A stretch of 64,000 nt of DNA, taken from Actinomycetota bacterium. GTDB taxonomy: Bacteria; Actinomycetota; Actinomycetes; Streptosporangiales; Streptosporangiaceae. The stretch is from the NCBI GenBank assembly GCA_003168255.1, contig PMSU01000130.1:18464-82463 (forward strand). The letters run 5' to 3'. The number at the start of each line of letters is the position of its first letter. The first letter of the stretch is position 1. Shown here piece by piece: positions 30,731 through 38,306 of this stretch. The translations under genes were made by a program, and so were the position numbers. The notes under the pieces are model-generated. The model did not search any database, was not told the origin of the DNA, and saw only the letters and a program-made list of their open reading frames with translations.

Positions 30731-31945
30731 GTGGCCGAAATAGTTCTGGACAACGTGACCAAGCGCTACCCCGACGGGGCTCTCGCGGTGGACAAGTTCA
30801 GCATGGACATCGCCGACGGCGAATTCGTCATCCTGGTCGGCCCCTCGGGCTGCGGGAAGTCGACCACGCTGAACATGATCGCCGGCCTGGAGGACATCAC
30901 CGAGGGCGAGCTGCGCATCGCCGGCAGGGTGGTGAACAACAAGTCGCCCAAGGACCGCGACATCGCGATGGTGTTCCAGAGTTATGCGCTCTACCCGCAC
31001 ATGACCGTCAGGCAGAACATGGGTTTCGCCCTCAAGCTGGCCAAGACACCGCAGGCCACCATCGACGAGAAGGTCAATGAGGCGGCGCGGATTCTCGACC
31101 TGACCCAGCATCTGGACCGCCGGCCGGCCAACTTGTCCGGCGGCCAGCGGCAGCGGGTCGCGATGGGCCGGGCGATCGTCCGTGACCCGGCGGTGTTCCT
31201 GATGGACGAGCCGTTGTCCAACCTGGACGCCAAGCTGCGCGTGCAGACCAGGACCGAGGTGTCCAGGCTCCAGCGCAGGCTCGGCACCACGATGGTGTAC
31301 GTCACCCATGATCAGACCGAGGCCATGACCCTGGGCGACCGGCTCGCTGTCATGCGCACCGGCCTGCTCCAGCAGATCGGCTCCCCGCATGAGCTCTACG
31401 AGAGCCCGCTGAACCTATTCGTGGCCGGCTTCATCGGCTCGCCCGCGATGAACTTCATGGCCGGCACGCTGGCGGAAGGCAGTCTGCAGACCGCCATCGG
31501 CAACCTTCCGCTGACCCCTGCGCTGCGACAGGCCCTGGAGCGCGCCAACGTCGGACGGCAGGTCATCGTCGGCATCCGACCGGAGAACTTCGAGGATGCC
31601 TCGCTGGTCAAGCCGGAGCTGCGCGGCCACGGAGTCACGTTCCACGCCACCATCGAGGTGGTCGAGTCGATGGGCTCGGATGTCTTCGTCTACTTCACCC
31701 AGGAGAGCGGCCTGTCGGCAGGTGTCGATCAGCTCGCGGATCTCGCCGAGGACTCCGGCAAGGCCGACACGGGAGCCAGCGACGAGACGGTGACCGCCCG
31801 GCTGGACGCGGCCACCCAGATCCGCGAGGGGGAGAACGCCGAGCTGTGGGCTGACGTCCGGACGATGCATGTCTTCGATCCGAAGAGCGGGCAGAACCTG
31901 TCGCTGGAAACGGAGACGGGCACACCGGCCGCGGCGGCTACCTGA
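30731..31945 (+). CDS. ABC sugar importer ATPase (SugC/MsmK type)
   Basis: 404 residues. Walker A GPSGCGKST at 37-45, Q-loop VFQSYALYPH, signature LSGGQ at 135-139, Walker B VFLMDEP at about 155-161 and the switch His in VTHDQTEAM. The C-terminal MalK-like regulatory domain (from about 240) has an acidic loop typical of actinobacterial SugC-type subunits. GTG at 30731 with AAAGGAG upstream. Such ATPases can serve several sugar importers. The stop overlaps by 8 bases the end of the convergent ParB-like gene. Confidence 0.95.
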   Translation: MAEIVLDNVTKRYPDGALAVDKFSMDIADGEFVILVGPSGCGKSTTLNMIAGLEDITEGELRIAGRVVNNKSPKDRDIAMVFQSYALYPHMTVRQNMGFALKLAKTPQATIDEKVNEAARILDLTQHLDRRPANLSGGQRQRVAMGRAIVRDPAVFLMDEPLSNLDAKLRVQTRTEVSRLQRRLGTTMVYVTHDQTEAMTLGDRLAVMRTGLLQQIGSPHELYESPLNLFVAGFIGSPAMNFMAGTLAEGSLQTAIGNLPLTPALRQALERANVGRQVIVGIRPENFEDASLVKPELRGHGVTFHATIEVVESMGSDVFVYFTQESGLSAGVDQLADLAEDSGKADTGASDETVTARLDAATQIREGENAELWADVRTMHVFDPKSGQNLSLETETGTPAAAAT

Positions 31946-32780
31946 TCTGTTTGCGCAGCCGGTCGATGATCTCGTCGTTCCACTCGTGAGTCCGGATCAG
32001 CCGGTACCGTTCACTGGCTATGCACATGTAGGCCTCGGCCTCGCTGCGCGAACCGATCAGGTCAGCGGCGGCGAGCATGCGGACGACTGGCGTGTACTCC
32101 TCGGTGAACCACCGGCGGGCGACCTCGGCCCGGTCCAGGAAGCGGTGCTCATCCTGCATGCACCGAAATCCCCAGGCCTCGACGCCTTCGCCGAGCAAGG
32201 CATACGACCACGGATCGGTGCAGGTGATCTTCGCGTAGGCATGCTCGGACAGCGGCACCCGGGATCTAAACATCCGCTCATAGCTCTTCACGAGCAGATC
32301 ACCGCGGCGGCGGATGCCCGCGGCGGGCGTCACCGTCTGTACGTCGGTGACATAGGCGTCGATCGTCTTCTGGCCAGTCGCCAGCGCGATCGACACCCGA
32401 TGGTGGCCATCCTTGACGAAATGCATCCCGCCGACGCGGTACACGTCGATCGGCGGGATCGACTCGCCGTGCCGCTGCGCCAGGGCCAGCCGTTCCCAGC
32501 GTTCCCGCACCCGGCCAGAGGTGGGCCGGAACTTCCGGTCGAAATCGCGCCGTGAATCGACGGTTCCGACCACGGTATCCAGCCGGATGCTCTGTAGGCC
32601 GAGCGATCGCTCGCCCCGCCGGCCCAGGGCCTCGATGACGTCATCGAACGGGAGGATCAGGTTGATGTCGTCCGGCCCCCTGCGCAGCCGGCTGGCGATC
32701 CGGGCCAGCACCTGGCGACGGCGCGCGCGGAGGAAGTCGTTCTCGACGTCTGCCCGGGGGAACCCGGTGTCAGCGGGCAC
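31938..32780 (-). CDS. ParB-like nuclease-domain protein
   Basis: 280 residues. Residues about 100-165 match the ParB/sulfiredoxin N-terminal fold: SIPPIDVYRVGGMHFVKDGHHRVSIALATGQKTIDAYV, with the GxHR-like DGHHR motif. No ParB helix-turn-helix is visible, so this is not a chromosome-partition protein; stand-alone domains of this kind can be CTP-binding or nuclease-like. GTG at 32780 overlaps the end of the upstream phosphoesterase gene by 11 bases, indicating coupling. The frame remains open to 33020, but there it is antisense-like sequence over the phosphoesterase. Function unknown. Confidence 0.75.
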   Translation of the reverse strand: MPADTGFPRADVENDFLRARRRQVLARIASRLRRGPDDINLILPFDDVIEALGRRGERSLGLQSIRLDTVVGTVDSRRDFDRKFRPTSGRVRERWERLALAQRHGESIPPIDVYRVGGMHFVKDGHHRVSIALATGQKTIDAYVTDVQTVTPAAGIRRRGDLLVKSYERMFRSRVPLSEHAYAKITCTDPWSYALLGEGVEAWGFRCMQDEHRFLDRAEVARRWFTEEYTPVVRMLAAADLIGSRSEAEAYMCIASERYRLIRTHEWNDEIIDRLRKQIR

Positions 32781-33507
32781 GGCAGAGGCCTGGCAGCGGC
32801 TGCACGGCACTGCCGCCCGGCTGGATGTCGAGCATGTGCCGCCCGGCAATATTCCGAACGGCCGTGCGGCCAAGCTGCCGGCCAGGGGCCGTAGCGTCGC
32901 ATCGGAGCACGTGCCCGTGCAGCAGTACGGTCGGCTGAAGCGCCGCGACCAGTCCGTGCAGGGCAGTGAATCCCCGGTGCAGCGGGTCGGCGCCATCGCC
33001 GACGCCCCGTGGCGGAGCATGGGTCAGCAGGATGTCAACCGGCGGCCCACCGCGCCGTCGCTGCCGCCATGCCTGGCGGCGCAGCGATCGGGCCCGGCCC
33101 GCCAGCTGCCGGTCGCTGTACTGGTTGGGCCCGCCGCCCGCTGCGCGGCAGCCGCCCAGGCCGGCAAACCGGAGGCCCGCGACATCGACGATCCTGCCGT
33201 CAGCATTGACCGCGCCGTCCGGCCATGGTGCCCGCACCGGCATCCCGGCGCGCAGCGTCAGGCCAGCCCGGGAACACCGGTATCCAGACAGGTCAGGGTC
33301 ATGGTTGCCGGGGACGAACACCAGCGGCACGTCGAGGCCGTTCATCAGGTAGCCGAGGTACTCGAACGGCAGATCCCCGCAGGCAACGACGACCTCCGCG
33401 GCACGCACCGGGCCGAGGTCGCCGTACAGTCCTTCATCGACCTCGTCGGATACGGCGAGCACGCACACCACATCGTGATGGTACGCCGGGGTGGGCCCGA
33501 CGGGCAC
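32770..33507 (-). CDS. Metallophosphoesterase
   Basis: 245 residues with the calcineurin-like phosphoesterase signature spread over the chain: LAVSDEVDEG (in place of D-x-H), ACGDLPFEYLGYL, FVPGNHDPD, LLTHAPP and LLHGHV. The first metal motif is D-E rather than D-x-H, which is unusual and may alter metal binding. GTG at 33507, seven bases after the stop of the upstream membrane-protein gene, so the three minus-strand genes form an operon. Natural substrate unknown: cyclic nucleotides, nucleic acid or phosphoproteins are possible. Confidence 0.85.
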   Translation of the reverse strand: MPVGPTPAYHHDVVCVLAVSDEVDEGLYGDLGPVRAAEVVVACGDLPFEYLGYLMNGLDVPLVFVPGNHDPDLSGYRCSRAGLTLRAGMPVRAPWPDGAVNADGRIVDVAGLRFAGLGGCRAAGGGPNQYSDRQLAGRARSLRRQAWRQRRRGGPPVDILLTHAPPRGVGDGADPLHRGFTALHGLVAALQPTVLLHGHVLRCDATAPGRQLGRTAVRNIAGRHMLDIQPGGSAVQPLPGLCRAR

Positions 33508-33514
33508 CTGGTGC

Positions 33515-33916
33515 TCAGCGGGCGGCTGCCTCTCGCACGTCGAGGCCGCGCTGCCGCAGCGCCGCCTCCACCCGGTAAATCTCCGTCAGCGGTGCCCGGT
33601 CGCCGCCAGGCGGAGGGGGGACATCCAGCCGTTCGCAGGCCGTCGACAGTACGTCAACGTAAGCGCCTCGCAGCGCCTTCAGGCGCACGTTCTTGGCGGG
33701 AACGCCAGATCGGGTCTCGGTCGCGTCAAGCTCAGCGCGCAGCCGGCAGAGCCTGGCGCCCAGCCGCTCGATCGGCTCGGCTGTGACGTCCATCCGGTGC
33801 CGCCATATGTGCCAGCGCTCGGAAGACCAGCCGACACCGCGGAATCCGCCAATGAGGGCATATCCCGCCACCGTGGGAAGCAGGACAGCGATCACCAGTT
33901 CAATAACCGGGCTCAC
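33515..33916 (-). CDS. Single-pass membrane protein of unknown function
   Basis: 133 residues: one N-terminal membrane helix (VIELVIAVLLPTVAGYALIGGF) and a charged helical cytoplasmic domain rich in Arg and Glu (AEPIERLGARLCRLRAELDATE). No family recognised. The start is uncertain: GTG at 33916 is only one base from a perfect AGGAGG, while TTG at 33946 is less favoured. First gene of the operon with the phosphoesterase and ParB-like genes and divergent from the alpha-glucosidase gene. Confidence 0.6.
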   Translation of the reverse strand: MSPVIELVIAVLLPTVAGYALIGGFRGVGWSSERWHIWRHRMDVTAEPIERLGARLCRLRAELDATETRSGVPAKNVRLKALRGAYVDVLSTACERLDVPPPPGGDRAPLTEIYRVEAALRQRGLDVREAAAR

Positions 33917-34002
33917 GCCTCCTATTGTCGGTGCCGCCCCCGGCAAGAATCAAGGCGGGCCGGGTTTGGCTCCGCCGCCAGCCGCAACTGATCAGGAGAC
34001 CA

Positions 34003-35610
34003 ATGAACAGTAATGTCGCCCAGCACCGCTGGTGGCACGGTGCAGTGCTCTATCAGCTGTACGTCCGGTCGTGGCTGGATACCAACGGCGACGGCTATGG
34101 CGACCTCGGCGGCGTCATCGACAGGCTCGACTACCTGTCCTGGCTGGGCGTTGACGGCATCTGGCTATCACCGACGATGCCGTCACCAGACGACGACTGG
34201 GGCTATGACGTATCGGACTACCTCGGCGTCCACCCCGACCTGGGCACCATCGATGACATGGACCGGCTGATCGCCGAAGCCGGGAAGCGCGGCCTGCGAG
34301 TGCTGCTTGACCTGGTGCCAAACCACACCAGCTCGGCGCATCCCTGGTTCGTCGACGCGACTGGCAGCCGCGGCGCCGGGCACAGGGACTTCTACGTATG
34401 GGCCGACCCGGGTCCTGGCGGCGGCCCGCCGAACAACTGGCTGGACGCTACCGGCGGCAGCGCCTGGGCCTGGCATGAGCCGACCGGGCAGTACTATCTG
34501 CACAATTTCCTGGCCAGCCAGCCGGACCTGAACTGGTGGGAGCCAGCGGTCCATGCGGCCTTCGACGAGATTCTCCGGTTCTGGCTGGACCGGGGGGTCG
34601 CCGGATTCCGGATCGACGTTGCGCACGGCCTTTACAAGGACGCGAAACTGCGCGACAACCCACCGGAGACCGCGACAGGCCCGATGGCCGGGAAATTTGG
34701 CCAGAAACCCGTCTACAACGCGAACCAGCCGGAGGTACACGCCGTCTACCGGGACTGGCGGCGGATTGCCGCCAGCTACCCAGACGCACGACTGCTGCTC
34801 GGCGAGACCTGGGTGGGGGACTTGAGCCTGCTCGCCCGCTTCTACGGCGACGACGACGAACTACAGCTGGCGTTCAACTTCCCGTTCGTGTTCGCCGCCC
34901 TTACCGCGCCGGACCTGTCCGGTGTGGTGGCGGAAACACTGGCCAGCCTCCCGGCCGGGGCATGCCCGGTGTGGACCGCGTCGAACCACGACGTCGGAAG
35001 GTTCCCGAGCCGCTGGTGCGGCGGAGACGAGCGGAAAATCCGGCTGGCCCTGCTTGCGCTCGCCACGCTGCCAGGGACGATGGTGCTCTACTACGGGGAC
35101 GAGATCGGGATGACCGACGTGGATGTCCCGCTTGAGCTACAGCAGGACGCGATGTCACGCGGCGCAGGCAACGGCTGGCGCGGCAACAGGGACCGAGCCC
35201 GCACTCCGATGCAATGGGATTCCGCGGCCACCGCGGGATTCACGGCGGAGCAGGTGACGCCGTGGCTGCCGGTGGGCGACAACGCCGCCGTCAATGTGGC
35301 GAGCCAGCGGGATGATCCCGGGTCGGTGCTCCGCTTCTGCCGTGGCCTGCTCAGCCTGCGGCAGGCTGAGCTCGGTGGCCAGATCGCCGGCTACCAGGCC
35401 CTGCCCGGTCCGCCGGGGCTGTGGGCCTACCGTTCCGGGAGCCTGACTGTGCTGGGCAATTTCTCTGGCCGCCCAGTCGTATGTCCGCACCCGGTTGGGG
35501 CGGTATTGCTGTCGACAATCGGGCCGGCCCAGCCTGCCGCCGGCGGCATCACCCTCGCGCCCTGGCAGGGCATCATGGCCCGGAACCCCGATGCTGAGCT
35601 AGGCGACTGA
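34003..35610 (+). CDS. GH13 alpha-glucosidase / trehalose-hydrolysing type enzyme
   Basis: 535-residue cytoplasmic glycoside hydrolase. The TIM-barrel motifs are intact: DLVPNHTS, GFRIDVAHG with the nucleophile Asp, LLGETWVGD with the general acid Glu, and ASNHDVGR with the third Asp. N-terminal WWHGAVLYQLYVRSWLDTNGDGYGDLGG is typical of oligo-1,6-glucosidase/alpha-glucosidase subfamilies. No signal peptide. ATG at 34003 with AGGAG five bases upstream. Linked to the alpha-glucoside importer, it should hydrolyse the imported sugar to glucose. Confidence 0.94.
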   Translation: MNSNVAQHRWWHGAVLYQLYVRSWLDTNGDGYGDLGGVIDRLDYLSWLGVDGIWLSPTMPSPDDDWGYDVSDYLGVHPDLGTIDDMDRLIAEAGKRGLRVLLDLVPNHTSSAHPWFVDATGSRGAGHRDFYVWADPGPGGGPPNNWLDATGGSAWAWHEPTGQYYLHNFLASQPDLNWWEPAVHAAFDEILRFWLDRGVAGFRIDVAHGLYKDAKLRDNPPETATGPMAGKFGQKPVYNANQPEVHAVYRDWRRIAASYPDARLLLGETWVGDLSLLARFYGDDDELQLAFNFPFVFAALTAPDLSGVVAETLASLPAGACPVWTASNHDVGRFPSRWCGGDERKIRLALLALATLPGTMVLYYGDEIGMTDVDVPLELQQDAMSRGAGNGWRGNRDRARTPMQWDSAATAGFTAEQVTPWLPVGDNAAVNVASQRDDPGSVLRFCRGLLSLRQAELGGQIAGYQALPGPPGLWAYRSGSLTVLGNFSGRPVVCPHPVGAVLLSTIGPAQPAAGGITLAPWQGIMARNPDAELGD

Positions 35611-35672
35611 CCTGACGGGCCGGCCGGCCCGCGCGGTGCTGATCGCCCGCTGGCCGGATTCCTGGCATCTGC

Positions 35673-35702
35673 CCCGGTCAACCGATGGATGAGCCGACCG
35701 GG
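35673..35702. terminator. Possible terminator after the GH13 gene
   Basis: CCCGGTC (35673-35679) pairs with GACCGGG (35696-35702) over a 16-base loop between the alpha-glucosidase and sigma-factor genes. The stem is short. Confidence 0.35.
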
Positions 35703-35743
35703 CCTGGTGCGGGAAACCTGGACATTCGCCGGATGTAAGAAAG

Positions 35744-36454
35744 ATGCCGGATCGCTCATTTCAGGATGACACCAGCCCCGGACCGTGGCCGCCAGCCGGC
35801 GACACTGGCCGGGCGGTCTCCCAGAGCGAGGAGCGGCACGCCTTGACCGATCCCGAGGCAGTCGAGCGGTTCACCATCCTGCACGACCAGCACCGGCCGC
35901 AGGTCTACGCCTACGCGGTGAGCCGCGCGGGTCGCCAGCTTGCCGACGAGGTGGTCAGCGAGGTGTTCCTTGTCGCCTGGCGACGCTTCGCGGACGTGCC
36001 GGAACCGGCCCTGCCCTGGCTGCTCGGGGTCGCGCGGAACATCGTGACCGAGCAGTTCCGCGCGGCGGCACGCCAGCAGTCGATCGCCGCCGAGCTGCGC
36101 TCTTGGATCACCGACGCGGCGGCGACAGCCACGGATGCGGCAGATCAGGCCACCGAACGGCTGGCTGCGCTCAAAGCGCTGGCAACCCTGACCGAGCCAG
36201 ATAGAGAGCTGCTCACGCTGGTCGCCTGGCACGGGCTCGCGCCGCGAGAAGCCGCGCAGGTGGTCGGCTGCTCGACGGCCACGTACTTCGTCAGGCTGCA
36301 CCGCGCCAGGCGCCGCCTGGCGCACGCGATGGATGCTCCGGCGGAATGTCCTCCTGGCGAGCTGCCCGGCGCCACCGTCGGGGTCAGCCGAGAGGGGGTC
36401 GGCCCTGACAGCCGGCACCGTGCACTGATTCAAGGAGAGGGGCGATCCAGATGA
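35744..36454 (+). CDS. ECF-type RNA polymerase sigma factor
   Basis: 236 residues. Region 2 at about 45-110 (FTILHDQHRPQVYAYAVSRAGRQLADEVVSEVFLVAWRRF ... LLGVARNIVTEQFR) and region 4 at about 145-195 (EPDRELLTLVAWHGLAPREAAQVVGCSTATYFVRLHRARRRL). ATG 35744 is chosen although the ribosome site is weak (AAGAAAG directly before it). The stop overlaps the next start as ATGA, so the sigma factor and its membrane partner are translationally coupled, in the same manner as sigma/anti-sigma pairs. Confidence 0.92.
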   Translation: MPDRSFQDDTSPGPWPPAGDTGRAVSQSEERHALTDPEAVERFTILHDQHRPQVYAYAVSRAGRQLADEVVSEVFLVAWRRFADVPEPALPWLLGVARNIVTEQFRAAARQQSIAAELRSWITDAAATATDAADQATERLAALKALATLTEPDRELLTLVAWHGLAPREAAQVVGCSTATYFVRLHRARRRLAHAMDAPAECPPGELPGATVGVSREGVGPDSRHRALIQGEGRSR

Positions 36455-37938
36455 CCCGGATCTCGAACAAGCCGCGCCGCAGGCGCGGACCCGACGTGAT
36501 GGACCTGCTGGCGCGGGCCCGCCCGGCGAGCCTTGATGCTGGCCCGGGAGCCAGGCAACCGAGCGCGGGTCTCGCGATCGCGGAAATCGCCAGCTTGCCC
36601 GACGGCCGGCCGAGGGCCAGCTTGCTTGGTGATCGGCTGGAGTCGGACCTGCTCGGTGAGCTGGGGCGGGAGCTGCCTGGTGGCCGGCCGCGGCCGCAAC
36701 TGGCCCGGCCGCGGCGGTCGGCCCGGCGCGTTGCGCTGGCCGGGGGCGGGCTGACGCTGATCGCGGGCGCGGCGGCGCTGGCGGTCTTCGCAGCGACGGC
36801 TGGCACAGCCGCGGCGCCGTCCAGGCCAGGACACTCCACCGCCTCCGGACACGTGGCGAGGGCGCTGTCGGCGCGGAATATCCTGCTCACCGCGGCGGCG
36901 AACGCCGCCGCGGGCCCGGCAGTCGGCCGGTACTGGCGGGTTGAGATGGTCAGCGGCAGCCTCATGGCGGCCGGGCCGAACGCCCATCCTTACGCGGTCG
37001 AGCAACGCTGGTCCGACTCCACTAGCTGGGACGCGCGGTCAGCTCGGCAGCGGACCTGGACGTTCCCGGCCGCCGGGTACGCCAGCTTGCCTGCCACGCC
37101 TGCCGCCGCTGCCGTCTGGCAGGCGGACGGCTCACCCACGCTCCCGTCGACGCACGGCAAGCAGCAAGCGTGGTGGCAGACCGGCGGTGCTGTCGGCTAC
37201 TTCGGCAACGAGAACCTGACATTCACCCAGTTCCAGCGGCTGCCGTCCGACCCGGCTCGCCTCGCGGCCGTGGTGCGCCGCGCGGCGATACAGCAGAATC
37301 AGACGGCTGACCCGGTGCGCGGCGGCAACCGCGTCCGCTTCTGGAGCATCGGTCCTCAGCCTGCACTTGGCCAGGACATGTTCGGCATCTACGTCCAGTT
37401 GCTCAAATGGGATCCGATCACGCCGCAAGTGCGCGCCACCGTCTTCCAGCTCATCGCCGGGCTGGCCGGGGTGCGGTCTATCGGCCGGGTCACCGACCCC
37501 CTGGGCCGGACGGGCTACGGCATCGTCATGAGCTCGGGCGAAGCCGCCGGCGAGGAGGAAGTGCTGGTGATCGCCCCCGGCTCGGGTGAACTGCTTGCCG
37601 ATGAGTATGTCGTCACCAGCCTGCCTGCCGGTGTCCGATCCTCGGCCAGCGGCGCAGTGACCGGGCTCGCCTCGTGCCCGGCGGGCAGCACGCTTATCAA
37701 GCGGCAGTCGTGCGTTGGCGGTGTCCGGGTCGCCCGCATCCAAGGTCACCTGGAGATACGCGGGCTGACCGGATCCTCGGGCAAGATCGCGATGGTGGGG
37801 CTCGGCCCGAGGCTTGCCCTGGCGCCAGGGCAGGTCGACTCCTACGACGCGGTGATCAGCGCCGGATGGACCAGCGCGTCGCCGCAGTTGCCGCCGCGCT
37901 CACAGCAGTTCAGCGTCGTCGCCGACGGCAAGGGATGA
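36451..37938 (+). CDS. CU044_5270-family membrane protein (probable sigma partner)
   Basis: 495 residues. A cytoplasmic N-terminal part (1-90) is followed by one membrane helix at about 95-120 (VALAGGGLTLIAGAAALAVFAATAG) and an extracellular domain with conserved YWRVEMVSGS and EQRWSDSTSWDARS, typical of the actinobacterial CU044_5270 family. Such proteins regularly follow a sigma factor gene and are proposed to be their membrane partners. The N-terminal segment LLARARPASLDAG and later LLGELGRELPGG resemble the family's sigma-facing part. Starts inside the sigma gene (ATGA). Confidence 0.88.
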   Translation: MTRISNKPRRRRGPDVMDLLARARPASLDAGPGARQPSAGLAIAEIASLPDGRPRASLLGDRLESDLLGELGRELPGGRPRPQLARPRRSARRVALAGGGLTLIAGAAALAVFAATAGTAAAPSRPGHSTASGHVARALSARNILLTAAANAAAGPAVGRYWRVEMVSGSLMAAGPNAHPYAVEQRWSDSTSWDARSARQRTWTFPAAGYASLPATPAAAAVWQADGSPTLPSTHGKQQAWWQTGGAVGYFGNENLTFTQFQRLPSDPARLAAVVRRAAIQQNQTADPVRGGNRVRFWSIGPQPALGQDMFGIYVQLLKWDPITPQVRATVFQLIAGLAGVRSIGRVTDPLGRTGYGIVMSSGEAAGEEEVLVIAPGSGELLADEYVVTSLPAGVRSSASGAVTGLASCPAGSTLIKRQSCVGGVRVARIQGHLEIRGLTGSSGKIAMVGLGPRLALAPGQVDSYDAVISAGWTSASPQLPPRSQQFSVVADGKG

Positions 37939-38306
37939 GCCCAGATGACGCCGACCGGCGACGTGGATGTGAATCTACCCCCCACCAGTGGTAGGCCACG
38001 CCACATTCATCTGGGCGCGCTGGCCCGGCGGGCTGGGCTGGGCTGGGCTGACGGGCGGGCCGGCTGGCCTGACGGGCGCGTTGCGCTGGCCGGACGGGCT
38101 GGGCTGGCTGGGCTGACGGGCTGGGCTGGCTGGCGGGGGCGGGTGCCGCCGGCCGGGCGGCCCGGGGGGCCTGCTGAAGTTACTGATGAGTAGGATGCCA
38201 GGACGCGGTGCGCGGTCCCGGCCGTGCGCCTTATAGATCACCGGACCCGCCGGGCGTACGCTGGCGGATCAAGCATCGCCGCCGAACACCGCCTCAGGAG
38301 GTCGCA
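37939..38306. other. Repeat-rich intergenic region
   Basis: 368 bases without a credible gene. It contains the second copy of the 19-base palindrome arm (37964-37982), then low-complexity GGGCTGGCTGACGGGC-like repeats to about 38150. The small frame 37945-38193 is a translation of the repeats and is not believed. Confidence 0.6.
37964..38013. repeat. Intergenic repeat copy 2 (degenerate)
   Basis: TGGATGTGAATCTACCCCC at 37964-37982 is identical to the left arm of the palindrome at 7301-7319, and the following CACCAGTGGTAGG resembles its centre. The right arm is degraded to CCACATTCATCTGG, so the hairpin is imperfect. Confidence 0.8.
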
